Of a DNA stretch of 10,000 bases, positions 1-6,688 are shown piece after piece. The DNA is from Treponema sp. (GTDB lineage Bacteria > Spirochaetota > Spirochaetia > Treponematales > Breznakiellaceae). The notes under the pieces were generated by a model, which worked only from the letters and a program-made list of their open reading frames with translations, was not told where the DNA came from and did no database searches. The position numbers were made by a program, and so were the translations under genes. The stretch spans positions 1 through 10,000 of the forward strand of contig JAIWNU010000048.1 in assembly GCA_020216655.1 (NCBI GenBank), given 5' to 3'. The first letter of the stretch is position 1, and each line of letters opens with the position of its first letter.

Positions 1-857
1 CATTGATGGACCGCCGCCACGTTGGTGGTCAAAATGAGGGTGTTTGTTTGAAGCATAGTCATGACGGTCATGCCCACCACGGTTTTTCCAGAACCGCAGG
101 GGAGCACCACCACGCCAAAGCCGGAGCCAGGGCTGCCGTCGCCGACCACTGAGCGGGCGGCCTCTACCTGGTAATCCCGGGGTGCGAAGGGTTTTCCGGC
201 CCCGGTATGGGTCCGGAAGGCGATTTCTAACGGTTCCCCCGCGGCAAGTGGGGCCATATCCTGGACAGGCCAGCCTAGTTTAATAAGCTCCCGCTTTACG
301 GTCCCCCGGTCCACGAGTTTGAGCCGGAACGCCTCCCCTGCGGGAGATAAGTATTTTGCAAGGCTTTTGGCGGATCTAAGCTCAGCGCGGATTGCTTCGG
401 ATTCGCAGACGAGCAGCAGGGTGTCCGGAAGGCTGGCAGGTGCTGCAGCATCGAGCGGCGCAGATTTAACCGCGATTGTTTCAGGCGCTATTGTTTCGGG
501 CGCGCTTGTTTCGGGCGCGGCTGCGCTGGCCCCGGCGGAATCAGAAATATCTGCTACCAGTTTGATTTTGCCGTAGCGGGCCATGGTGTCCGCAAATCCG
601 TCGAGTATGGACTGGGGGACCGGATACCGGGAATATGTTTCCAGCACCTGCTTGATATGTTCAGGGGTTAGGCCCGCGCTTGCGGCGTTCCACAGCGAAA
701 GGGGCGTTATTTGATAGGTATGGATATGTTCAGGGGACTTTTCGAGTTCCGCAAAGGGCATAATGGCCGAACGGGCTGCTTCGGCCCCTTCGGCGTGAAC
801 ATCCATGAGAAGAGTTCGATCACTCTGAACAATGAGCGGGTTCGCAGGGTTCGCCAT
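1..857 (-). CDS. XPB/Rad25-type DNA repair helicase, N-terminal 285 residues (runs off left edge)
   Basis: Superfamily 2 ATP-dependent DNA helicase of the bacterial XPB group, thought to act in DNA repair. The minus-strand frame is open from the ATG at 855-857 to the window edge. Residues about 7-103 match the XPB N-terminal domain (PLIVQSDRTLLMDV, FAELEKSPEHIHTYQITPLS, YSRYPVPQ, MARYGKIKLV). A low-complexity linker with APET repeats follows (about 104-142), then a damage-recognition-like segment. The helicase core opens with RDYQ at 227-230 and Walker A PCGSGKT at 253-259, then LILTTNVAAVHQ. The DEAH box and second RecA domain lie beyond the window. No ATG, GTG or TTG precedes codon 1 nearby, and no good Shine-Dalgarno is seen; a promoter ends 10 bases upstream, so the mRNA may be nearly leaderless. 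Family assignment is firm; the exact repair role is inference. Confidence 0.93.
   Translation of the reverse strand, partial: MANPANPLIVQSDRTLLMDVHAEGAEAARSAIMPFAELEKSPEHIHTYQITPLSLWNAASAGLTPEHIKQVLETYSRYPVPQSILDGFADTMARYGKIKLVADISDSAGASAAAPETSAPETIAPETIAVKSAPLDAAAPASLPDTLLLVCESEAIRAELRSAKSLAKYLSPAGEAFRLKLVDRGTVKRELIKLGWPVQDMAPLAAGEPLEIAFRTHTGAGKPFAPRDYQVEAARSVVGDGSPGSGFGVVVLPCGSGKTVVGMTVMTMLQTNTLILTTNVAAVHQ
474..518 (-). repeat. Three tandem 15-bp units in the helicase linker
   Basis: Three adjacent 15-bp units (474-488, 489-503, 504-518) share the core TTGTTTCRGGCGC on the plus strand. On the coding strand they give three APET(S/I)-type pentapeptides, around residues 114-128. The unit length is a multiple of three, so copy-number change would keep the frame. 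It sits in the linker between the N-terminal domain and the helicase core, where length is probably tolerated. Confidence 0.85.
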
Positions 858-866
858 ATCCGGCCT

Positions 867-895
867 ATTGTACCGGAAGCGCCCCTGCTTAGCAA
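867..895 (-). promoter_or_regulatory. Sigma70-like promoter for the XPB helicase gene
   Basis: Minus strand: TTGCTA (890-895), a 17-base spacer, then TACAAT (867-872), matching the consensus at 4/6 and 5/6. The predicted start of transcription is near 860, only about three bases before the ATG at 857. It lies between the stop of the barrel-like protein gene and the helicase start, so the helicase need not depend on upstream transcription. Prediction from sequence only. Confidence 0.5.
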
Positions 896-922
896 TGCAC
901 AGAGCAGTTTTTAGGCTGCAGC

Positions 923-1489
923 TTATTCTATGGAGAAATTAAAGCCCGTAAGAAAGGTTACCGCTGGTCTAAAGTTATAATTTGGTATCTGAAAGGCAAT
1001 ATCAAAGGGAATATAGATTCCGTTGGTAACAAAGGTGTATCCCACCGCGATTACCACACCGAGGCCTCCCAGATTAACCAGGGGGCCCGCGCCAAACTCA
1101 AGGCCGCTGTGGTGCCGATACCCCATACAGAGGGCTGCGCCGGGCAAGAAAATGGACTGTTCTATTCCCATGGCGGTGAGCAGCACCTGCAGCGCGAAGT
1201 GGTCCGAGCTTTGTCCGAGGAGATAGCGCCATTCAAAGTTAAAACCGAAAACAGAAAAATAGGGATAATAGGGGCCGCCCATAAACATGCTTTCGATTTT
1301 TTGGGAAAATTCTGCCTGATCCTGATACACGGCGCCGAATCCAATCCGAGGCCCGAAGACGAGGTACGAAGTCACCGGTTTGGTTTGGGGACCAAACCGC
1401 CCCTCCGAAGGTTCGGCGTCTTGGGCAAATACAATACCGCCAAGAGTAAGCACCACCACTAATAAGGCAAGCATTTTTTTAATATTCAT
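923..1489 (-). CDS. Secreted outer-membrane beta-barrel-like protein, 188 aa, function unknown
   Basis: I do not recognise a named family. The start is set at the ATG at 1489 because GGAGG lies five bases upstream and the protein then opens with a clean signal peptide: MNIKK, a hydrophobic run (LALLVVVLTLGGIVF), and a probable cleavage after FA near residue 22. A longer frame upstream to 1540 would bury this signal and is rejected. The mature part alternates aromatic, glycine and polar residues (YLVFGPRIGFGAVY, YPYFSVFGFNFEWRYLLG, GLEFGAGPLVNLGG, GVVIAVGYTFV) and ends in FLTGFNFSIE, a pattern typical of small outer-membrane barrels. No cysteine follows the signal in lipobox position, so a lipoprotein is unlikely. 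No terminator is evident before the helicase gene 65 bases downstream. Location in the outer membrane is inference. Confidence 0.8.
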   Translation of the reverse strand: MNIKKMLALLVVVLTLGGIVFAQDAEPSEGRFGPQTKPVTSYLVFGPRIGFGAVYQDQAEFSQKIESMFMGGPYYPYFSVFGFNFEWRYLLGQSSDHFALQVLLTAMGIEQSIFLPGAALCMGYRHHSGLEFGAGPLVNLGGLGVVIAVGYTFVTNGIYIPFDIAFQIPNYNFRPAVTFLTGFNFSIE

Positions 1490-1521
1490 AAACACCTCCG
1501 CTTTAATTATATCAATTTCGC

Positions 1522-1550
1522 TGGAAATCATCATACTCATCTACTATAAA
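1522..1550 (+). promoter_or_regulatory. Possible promoter in the divergent 74-base gap
   Basis: Plus strand: TGGAAA (1522-1527), a 17-base spacer and TATAAA (1545-1550), placed so that transcription would start just before the ATG at 1564. The same AT-rich spot reads TATAGT on the minus strand (1543-1548), a usable -10 for the barrel-like gene, though without a good -35 there. The two divergent genes may share this short control region. Weak evidence. Confidence 0.3.
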
Positions 1551-1563
1551 TTGATAAGAGACT

Positions 1564-2334
1564 ATGAAAGAAGCTCTCCGAATTTCAATAATATACATTT
1601 TCGTCGCATCTCTCTGGATCTTTTTTTCGGATGCTGCACTGGCGATGCTGAATCTGGATGTGGAGACCCTTGTCCGTTTATCCCAATTTAAAGGGTTTGC
1701 CTATGTGCTCGTTACGGGGCTCATGCTGTTTTTTCTTGTTAGAAAAGAGGTAAACCAAAAAAATGAGGTGATTGGAGAGCTTAAGCAAACGATTGATTTA
1801 AAAGACTCGGTCATGCGGGAATTGCATCACCGAATAAAAAACAATCTGCAGAATGTGATTAGTATCATCAATCTAGAAACCGGAGAACAGGGATTAACTG
1901 AAATAGCCAAGGATCGTATTCTCGATAAGCTCTACGCCCTCAGCGCAATTCATGACCTTGTGTATACCTTCGCTAATTATCGTCAGATACCCTTACAGCC
2001 AGTACTCGAACACTTTTTTTCTTATCGACATATTCCTGTTGCTAAAGAAAACCTGGACATTCAGGATACGGTACAATATACGTTGGAAGAAATTGTTCCG
2101 CTTCTTTTAGGAATTAATGAACTATTCGAGGAGCTTTCATCCCAATTGGGACACTACCAGTTTTGGATTTCATCACAAGAAAAAGAGAAGATTGATATAA
2201 CCATTCAAAGCGCTAATCTTTTCAAATTAAACATCGACAGGCCTTCTATCTTGTTATATTTAACCGGAAGCAGGGCAACCGTTTCATCCACAGCGGATGA
2301 AAACTCGGTTACCCTGAGGTTTATATTCTCGTAA
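1564..2334 (+). CDS. Membrane HisKA_2-type histidine phosphotransfer protein with degenerate kinase ATPase domain, 256 aa
   Basis: Likely a signalling protein of the inner membrane. Two TM helices (about 7-28 and 43-60) with a short loop between them (FSDAALAML ... RLSQFKGFAYVLV) form an N-terminal module common in bacterial sensor kinases. A coiled linker (61-80) leads to a HisKA_2 phosphoacceptor box, RELHHRIKNNLQNVISIINLE, in which His89 is the expected site; a second dimerisation helix follows (LSAIHDLVYTF). The ATPase part is shortened: INELFEELSSQ (184-194) aligns with the start of the N box, but the usual second Asn/Lys segment is missing, and no DxGxG or G2 loop is seen before the terminal strand VTLRFIFS. 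It may accept and pass phosphate as Spo0B or ChpT do, rather than autophosphorylate. No response regulator or sensor domain is adjacent. The ribosome site is weak (AAGAG). The gene is AT-richer than its neighbours. Confidence 0.75.
   Translation: MKEALRISIIYIFVASLWIFFSDAALAMLNLDVETLVRLSQFKGFAYVLVTGLMLFFLVRKEVNQKNEVIGELKQTIDLKDSVMRELHHRIKNNLQNVISIINLETGEQGLTEIAKDRILDKLYALSAIHDLVYTFANYRQIPLQPVLEHFFSYRHIPVAKENLDIQDTVQYTLEEIVPLLLGINELFEELSSQLGHYQFWISSQEKEKIDITIQSANLFKLNIDRPSILLYLTGSRATVSSTADENSVTLRFIFS
2277..2310. other. Strong hairpin at the 3' end of the kinase-like gene, near the convergent junction
   Basis: TTTCATCC (2282-2289) and GGATGAAA (2295-2302) are a perfect 8-bp inverted repeat around a 5-base loop. 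It is extended by AACCG (2277-2281) and CGGTT (2306-2310) across a 3-base bulge. Neither strand has a T tract after it, so it is not a classical intrinsic terminator. It lies inside the last codons of the plus-strand gene, 30 bases from the stop of the convergent nitroreductase gene, where no other terminator is visible. Confidence 0.6.
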
Positions 2335-2339
2335 AGAAA

Positions 2340-2882
2340 TCACCATTTGTTGTAATGCACCACCTGGGCCAGGTCTTTCCGTTCACGAATGGCAGTTTCG
2401 GACTTCATTTGCCATGGTTCAAGACCTTCCGGGGAACCGGGCTTTCCGACCACAAGAAGAGTTACCACATCGTATTCCTTGGGGATCCCTAAGACAGTTC
2501 TGACCTTTTTGGGGTTAAAGCCCGCGATAGGATGGGCGATGAGCCCCACATGGGTTGCCTGGATCATCATGTTCATGGCGCAGAGTCCAAGGTCAAAGTG
2601 AGCATAGTCGCGGCCCTCGTCCAGCCGGCAATCGTCGCAGGCCCGCGCCGCCAGGGCTATAATAAGGGGCGCTTTTTTTGCCCAGCTATTACCTTCCGCC
2701 AGTGCTTCGTGAAGCGGAAGCAGGGCTTCGCCCTGAACTGGGACCAGGTGCCAGGGCTGGTTGTTGTAACAGGAAGGTGCTAAGGTACCGGCAATCAGGA
2801 TTTCCTGCACCGCCTGCTCATCGAGAGGTTCTGGACTCAGGGCCCGCCGGGCTCGCCGCTGTTCTATAGCCGAAAGTATCAT
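2340..2882 (-). CDS. Nitroreductase-family FMN flavoprotein, 180 aa
   Basis: Probable cytoplasmic FMN-dependent NAD(P)H oxidoreductase. Family marks are the N-terminal phosphate-binding segment EQRRARRAL (7-15), the FMN-contact motif APSCYNNQPWHLV (35-47), the central dimer helix DLGLCAMNMMIQATHVGL (97-114) followed by AHPIAGF, and LVVGKPG near the C-terminus. Length fits the family. The start is the ATG at 2882, because AAGGAG lies seven bases upstream and the protein then begins as the family does; a longer frame to 2951 adds 23 unrelated residues and crosses the promoter. A Cys-rich stretch, ARACDDCRLDEG (79-90), sits in the middle of the protein. The physiological substrate cannot be told from sequence. 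The gene is convergent with the kinase-like gene (5-base gap) and divergent from the chemoreceptor. Confidence 0.9.
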   Translation of the reverse strand: MILSAIEQRRARRALSPEPLDEQAVQEILIAGTLAPSCYNNQPWHLVPVQGEALLPLHEALAEGNSWAKKAPLIIALAARACDDCRLDEGRDYAHFDLGLCAMNMMIQATHVGLIAHPIAGFNPKKVRTVLGIPKEYDVVTLLVVGKPGSPEGLEPWQMKSETAIRERKDLAQVVHYNKW

Positions 2883-2916
2883 ACTGGGACTCCTTACACC
2901 CTTGTAAATCACTACA

Positions 2917-2945
2917 AATATACCTATTATTGTCATAATCAGCAA
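2917..2945 (-). promoter_or_regulatory. Probable promoter of the nitroreductase gene
   Basis: Minus strand: TTGCTG (2940-2945), a 17-base spacer, TATATT (2917-2922). The predicted transcript begins near 2910 and carries the AAGGAG site before the ATG at 2882. The -35 shares TTGCT with the helicase promoter. I see no convincing promoter for the divergent chemoreceptor gene in the same gap. Confidence 0.45.
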
Positions 2946-2995
2946 ATACATCTAAGGGCGGTTCATCTCAAAATAAACTATTCAAGGAGCTATAT

Positions 2996-5077
2996 ATGAA
3001 AATCGGATTACAGCAAAAATTATACCTTATGCTGCTGCTTCCGCTCATTCTTATTCTTATTGTAATTGCAGGTATAGCATCGGTAACCACAAGCAAAAGC
3101 ACCAATGGACTCATAGAATCATCTGCCCGCAGCATGGCAAAAAATACGGCCCATACCATCGATATTATTTTTGATAACTATAAAATGCGATCCCAGCAGC
3201 TTGCCCGGGAAAGCAGGATTTCTTCCATGGTGTGGGAATGGGCAAAAGAAGCATTTCAGGAAGAGAAAACCTATGACACCAATCTTGAATCTACCTTATT
3301 GATCGAACCTTCGGGAAAAACCATGACCTTAGAGGGCCAGCAAGCCCAGGTAAATGACAGCGATTATTACCAGGACATTTTTTATTTAAATAAAGCGGTA
3401 ACGATAAGCAATGCAATTATTTCCAAAACAAGCGGAAATCCGGTGATCGTAGTTGCAGCAGCCATCAAGGACCGTGGCAGGGACAAAGCAAATGGCGCGG
3501 TGGGCCTCGTGTTAAGCCTGCAAAGTTTAGCCCGCTATTTTTCAAGCGAAACAGGGTTAAATGGAATTGCAATGCTGGTGGACAACAAAGGAACGGTGGT
3601 CTATCACCCAGACTCCCAAATTCGGATGAAGCTCAACCTGCTTAAAGCCGATGAAGCAGGCTACCGAGGGCTCCAGACGCTCGCCCAAACAATGCTGGAA
3701 GGGAAAGAAGGTTCTGGCACTTATAAGGGGCCCGACAGCAATCAATACCATGCGTTCTGGGCTCCCCTCTCTGCAGTGCAGGACTGGAGTTATCTCGTAG
3801 CCATTCCAGAAGCTGACTTTATCCGCCCCGTACAGGCTACCATTCTCGTGGTTGTTCTTTCGTTTATCGGCCTTGCCCTTATTATTGCCCTCCTAATTTA
3901 TTTTATCGGCCATATCATCAGCAAACCCGTTCGGGAAACCAGAAACGCTATCGAAGATTTAGCCCGGGGCGAAGGGGACCTGACCCGCCGGCTCACCATC
4001 ATCACCAACGATGAACTGGGCGAAATGGGAAACAATCTAAACCAGTTCCTGGACCTTATTCACAGTATTGTCGGTTCGGTACGGAACATTGTAGACCAGA
4101 TGCGCCTCCTGGGAGATGAATTGCAGGCCAACACGACCGAAGCGGCGAGTTCTGCTAAACAAATTTCCGGCAATACGGAGGATATTAAGGACCGGCTCGT
4201 GAGCCAATCTGCGGGAGTCAGCGAAACCCTAGCCACGGTGGAACAGATTAACCGGAACATCAAATCATTCCTACAGATGATCGAAACCCAGGCGACAAAC
4301 CTGACCGAGGCTTCCAGCGCCATAGAAGAGATGGTGGCCAACATCAATGCGGTAGCCCAGACGGCAATTCGAAATTACGAAAATATTATGACCCTGGGCA
4401 AAGATTCCGATGCGGGCAAGGAACTCCTTAACAATGTGGAAAGCCTTATCCAAAACATTGACCAGGCCAGCGAAGGAATGCTCGAGGCCAACACCATCAT
4501 TGCCAATATCGCAAGCCAGACAAACCTGCTTTCCATGAACGCCGCCATAGAAGCAGCCCATGCGGGAGACGCCGGCAAGGGCTTTGCCGTGGTAGCCGAG
4601 GAAATCCGCAAGCTGGCAGAAAACGCCAACGAACAAAGCAAGACCATTACCCAGGTTTTGCATAATGTCAAATCCTTAATTGACGAGGCAGTAAGTTCGA
4701 CCGCGGAGGCCCAAAAGAAATTCGACAACGTGTTTGAAGGCATTAGAAAGGTGGGCAACCAGGAAATTGAAATTAAAAACGCCATGGAAGAACAGCAGCA
4801 GGGCTCCCAGCAGGTACTGGTAGCCATGAAAGAACTGAATCAGATTACCGCGGAAATCCGCTCCGGCTCGGAAGAAATTCGCATCGGAAGCCAATCTATT
4901 TTAGATGAAATGAGCCGGGTCATGAAGGGGACCCAGGAAATTGAACAGGCATCTCAGGAAAATGCCCAGGGCTCGCTTGAAATTGTTCAGGCCATGGAGC
5001 ATATCAGCAATTTGAGCACCTCTAACGCCCAATCCATTAAAGAACTTGAGTCCCTGGTGGTAAAATTTAAAATTTAG
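2996..5077 (+). CDS. Methyl-accepting chemotaxis protein with periplasmic double-Cache sensor, 693 aa
   Basis: Transmembrane chemoreceptor that relays ligand binding to CheW/CheA. TM1 is about residues 9-30. The periplasmic region (31-280) has the long N-terminal helix and two PAS-like folds of dCache_1 sensors ([20 protein letters not shown], then [17 protein letters not shown] and [16 protein letters not shown]). TM2 is about 282-305 and HAMP 305-358 ([31 protein letters not shown]). A long coiled coil follows, with the conserved hairpin tip at 499-544 ([38 protein letters not shown]). The R-x-W-Y signature of amino-acid-binding Cache domains is not seen, so the ligand is unknown. The C-terminus (LVVKFKI) has no CheR/CheB pentapeptide. 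AAGGAG six bases upstream supports the start. No terminator follows before the pyr leader. Confidence 0.96.
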   Translation: MKIGLQQKLYLMLLLPLILILIVIAGIASVTTSKSTNGLIESSARSMAKNTAHTIDIIFDNYKMRSQQLARESRISSMVWEWAKEAFQEEKTYDTNLESTLLIEPSGKTMTLEGQQAQVNDSDYYQDIFYLNKAVTISNAIISKTSGNPVIVVAAAIKDRGRDKANGAVGLVLSLQSLARYFSSETGLNGIAMLVDNKGTVVYHPDSQIRMKLNLLKADEAGYRGLQTLAQTMLEGKEGSGTYKGPDSNQYHAFWAPLSAVQDWSYLVAIPEADFIRPVQATILVVVLSFIGLALIIALLIYFIGHIISKPVRETRNAIEDLARGEGDLTRRLTIITNDELGEMGNNLNQFLDLIHSIVGSVRNIVDQMRLLGDELQANTTEAASSAKQISGNTEDIKDRLVSQSAGVSETLATVEQINRNIKSFLQMIETQATNLTEASSAIEEMVANINAVAQTAIRNYENIMTLGKDSDAGKELLNNVESLIQNIDQASEGMLEANTIIANIASQTNLLSMNAAIEAAHAGDAGKGFAVVAEEIRKLAENANEQSKTITQVLHNVKSLIDEAVSSTAEAQKKFDNVFEGIRKVGNQEIEIKNAMEEQQQGSQQVLVAMKELNQITAEIRSGSEEIRIGSQSILDEMSRVMKGTQEIEQASQENAQGSLEIVQAMEHISNLSTSNAQSIKELESLVVKFKI

Positions 5078-5080
5078 GAC

Positions 5081-5110
5081 TTGCGCAAAATATATTCTTT
5101 GTGATAGCAT
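5081..5110 (+). promoter_or_regulatory. Probable pyr operon promoter
   Basis: TTGCGC (5081-5086), an 18-base spacer, then TAGCAT (5105-5110) preceded by TG one base upstream, i.e. an extended -10. The -35 begins three bases after the chemoreceptor stop. A start near 5117 would give a short untranslated leader of about 26 bases before the leader-peptide ATG. Neither box is perfect. Confidence 0.45.
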
Positions 5111-5142
5111 CCCGCCAATTACAAACCGGGAGGGGAAGCAGG

Positions 5143-5313
5143 ATGCACCGACACAACAAAACAGCGCTGCATAGCAATTATGCTTTGCCCCAGCGGGTCG
5201 GGAATTTCTTTCCGGCCCTTTTCATCGTTTTTTCTAGCCGCCCTGTCAGGGCGGCTTTTTTTTGCCCATTTACTATTAGCGTTACCGACTGGAACAGAAA
5301 AGAACCGGTTTAA
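5143..5313 (+). CDS. Putative pyr attenuator leader peptide, 56 aa (PyrL-like by position)
   Basis: A small ORF starts at the ATG at 5143, with GGGAGG nine bases upstream (5128-5133). It stays open through the whole attenuator and stops at 5311-5313, where the TAA abuts the pyrB Shine-Dalgarno. It begins [16 protein letters not shown]. Residues 22-31 ([10 protein letters not shown]) are encoded by the U-rich tract, and residues 32-38 by the terminator stem; the terminator T run gives FF, followed by CP. E. coli PyrL has the same logic: a Phe-rich stretch over the U tract, then AFFCP over the terminator. The peptide itself probably has no function; its translation would place a ribosome on the terminator. 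Real translation is inferred, not shown. Confidence 0.6.
   Translation: MHRHNKTALHSNYALPQRVGNFFPALFIVFSSRPVRAAFFCPFTISVTDWNRKEPV
5195..5218 (+). promoter_or_regulatory. Pause-type RNA hairpin plus U-rich tract of the pyr leader
   Basis: GGGTCGGGAA (5195-5204) pairs with TTTCCGGCCC (5209-5218) over ten base pairs, two of them G-U, with a 4-base TTTC loop. A U-rich stretch follows at 5219-5235, with runs TTTT (5219-5222) and TTTTTT (5228-5233). This is the arrangement expected for a transcription pause that lengthens when UTP is scarce. It lies inside the leader ORF and ends 17 bases before the terminator stem. Confidence 0.6.
5236..5263 (+). terminator. Intrinsic terminator acting as the pyr attenuator
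   Basis: AGCCGCCCT (5236-5244) and AGGGCGGCT (5248-5256) form a perfect GC-rich 9-bp stem with a 3-base loop, followed directly by a T run to 5263 and then GCCC. This is a textbook Rho-independent terminator. It stands 61 bases before the pyrB ATG and is overlapped by the leader ORF, so a translating ribosome would prevent its folding. It could also end read-through from the chemoreceptor gene, which has no terminator of its own. Confidence 0.92.
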
Positions 5314-5324
5314 GGGAGGAGCCC

Positions 5325-6254
5325 ATGCTGCAAGGCAGACATCTGGTGGATCCGCAGGATCTGCAATTAACGGAATTGGAGGACCTTTTTTCGCTAGCCC
5401 AGCGTATCCAAAAGGACCCATTGCACTACCGGGATCTATGCCGGGGAAAAATTCTCGCGACCCTCTTTTTCGAGCCCAGCACGAGAACCCGGCTCAGTTT
5501 TGAAGCCGCCATGCTCAGGCTCGGAGGCTCCTGCCTCGGTTTCGCAGAACCTTCTTCCAGTTCAGTGGCCAAGGGAGAAAGCCTGGCGGACACGATCCGC
5601 ACCGTTGCGGCCTACGCGGATATGATCGTCATGCGGAACCCCAAAGAAGGCGCAGCCCTCCTCGCTTCCCGCTATTCCTCGGTTCCGGTAGTCAATGCAG
5701 GCGACGGGGGCCATCATCACCCCACCCAGACCCTGACGGACCTGCTCACTATCCGTCAGCTCCGGGGTTCCACCGAAGGCTTAACCATAGGCTTCTGCGG
5801 GGACCTGCGCTTCGGGAGGACGGTCCATTCTCTGGCGGAAACTTTGGCCCGCTACCGCAACAATCGTATGGTGTTCATCTCCCCCCAGGAACTTAAAATC
5901 CCCGAGTACATTAAAAACGGAGCCCTCGCCCGGAATAACATAGAATACCGTGAAACTGACCGGCTCGAATCGGTCATGGGCGACCTGGATGTACTCTACA
6001 TGACCCGGGTCCAGCGGGAACGGTTCTTTAACGAAGAGGACTACATCAGGCTCAAGGACTTTTACATCCTGGACAACGAAAAACTAAAAAACGCAAAAAA
6101 GGACCTCATCATCCTGCACCCCCTGCCGCGGGTCAACGAAATTGCCATGGAGGTCGACGCTGACCCCCGGGCAGCCTACTTTGCCCAAGCAAAATACGGC
6201 ATGTATGTCCGTATGGCCCTGATCGCTTCCCTTATAGGAGACGCAGCATGCTAA
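5325..6254 (+). CDS. pyrB: Aspartate carbamoyltransferase catalytic chain, 309 aa
   Basis: Condenses carbamoyl phosphate with L-aspartate to N-carbamoyl-L-aspartate, the first committed pyrimidine step; cytoplasmic. All active-site motifs are present: [13 protein letters not shown] with STRTR at 52-56, [10 protein letters not shown] with Lys83 from the 80s loop, MRNP with Arg104, [10 protein letters not shown] from His132, [12 protein letters not shown] with Arg165, TRVQRERF with Arg228 and Gln230, and HPLPRV at 265-270. Length is normal. GGGAGGAG (5314-5321) sits just before the ATG and directly after the leader-peptide stop, so translation may be coupled to the leader. The last 7 bases overlap pyrI. 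With PyrI next to it, the enzyme is expected to be the regulated c6r6 type. Control is probably by attenuation in the leader. Confidence 0.98.
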   Translation: MLQGRHLVDPQDLQLTELEDLFSLAQRIQKDPLHYRDLCRGKILATLFFEPSTRTRLSFEAAMLRLGGSCLGFAEPSSSSVAKGESLADTIRTVAAYADMIVMRNPKEGAALLASRYSSVPVVNAGDGGHHHPTQTLTDLLTIRQLRGSTEGLTIGFCGDLRFGRTVHSLAETLARYRNNRMVFISPQELKIPEYIKNGALARNNIEYRETDRLESVMGDLDVLYMTRVQRERFFNEEDYIRLKDFYILDNEKLKNAKKDLIILHPLPRVNEIAMEVDADPRAAYFAQAKYGMYVRMALIASLIGDAAC

Positions 6255-6682
6255 ACATAGCGAAAATAAAGAACGGTATCGTTATCGACCATATCAAAGC
6301 AGGCCAGGGACTGCGTATTTTTAACTGGCTCGGCCTCGGCAAGGCCCCTTACACGGTCGCCTTTGTGGTTAACGCCGAATCCCGCCGCATGGGACGGAAG
6401 GATATCATCAAAATTGATAACGAAATTACCATCGATTTCGCCGTCCTGGGGCTCATCGACCCCAACATTACGGTCAACGTCATAGAAAACGAGCAGATTA
6501 CCGAAAAAATCCGCCTCAAGCTCCCCGAACGGGTGGAAAACATATTAATCTGTAAAAACCCGCGCTGCATTACCGCCACCGAGAAATACGCCCCCCACAT
6601 TTTCCACCTGGTGGACCCTGCGCGCGGCCTTTATCGCTGCGAATACTGCGATGAACAGCGGAGTGCCGAGGACTTCCGGTAG
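6248..6682 (+). CDS. pyrI: Aspartate carbamoyltransferase regulatory chain, 144 aa
   Basis: Binds nucleotide effectors (CTP, UTP, ATP in the E. coli enzyme) and holds PyrB trimers together. The N-terminal effector domain shows GIVIDHI (Asp14, His15) and [10 protein letters not shown] (Lys55), with [11 protein letters not shown] (Lys87) before the zinc domain. The zinc domain has four cysteines, Cys102, Cys107, Cys131 and Cys134, spaced C-x4-C-x23-C-x2-C. The N-terminus is about ten residues shorter than in E. coli. The start codon overlaps the pyrB stop (ATGCTAA), with AGGAG about eight bases upstream, which favours matched synthesis of the two chains. Confidence 0.97.
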   Translation: MLNIAKIKNGIVIDHIKAGQGLRIFNWLGLGKAPYTVAFVVNAESRRMGRKDIIKIDNEITIDFAVLGLIDPNITVNVIENEQITEKIRLKLPERVENILICKNPRCITATEKYAPHIFHLVDPARGLYRCEYCDEQRSAEDFR

Positions 6683-6688
6683 GCCTTC

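Noticed and set aside
1506..1511. Perfect minus-strand TATAAT upstream of the barrel-like gene
   Set aside because: It has no -35 at 16-18 bases, and the transcript would start within the Shine-Dalgarno, so it is more likely chance AT-rich sequence.
1490..1540. Upstream start for the secreted barrel-like protein
   Set aside because: It would place 17 polar residues before a clean signal peptide, and GGAGG directly precedes the ATG at 1489.
2883..2951. Upstream start for the nitroreductase
   Set aside because: The added hydrophobic residues are not part of the family and cover the predicted promoter; the start at 2882 has AAGGAG.
4060..4894. Several long minus-strand ORFs opposite the chemoreceptor
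   Set aside because: They mirror the Ala/Glu-rich coiled-coil coding sequence, have no ribosome sites and resemble no protein.
5119..5140. Possible PyrR-binding loop in the pyr leader (CCGGGAGG)
   Set aside because: It is one base short of the CCNGNGAGG core and lacks the flanking stem; the layout fits a leader-peptide attenuator instead.
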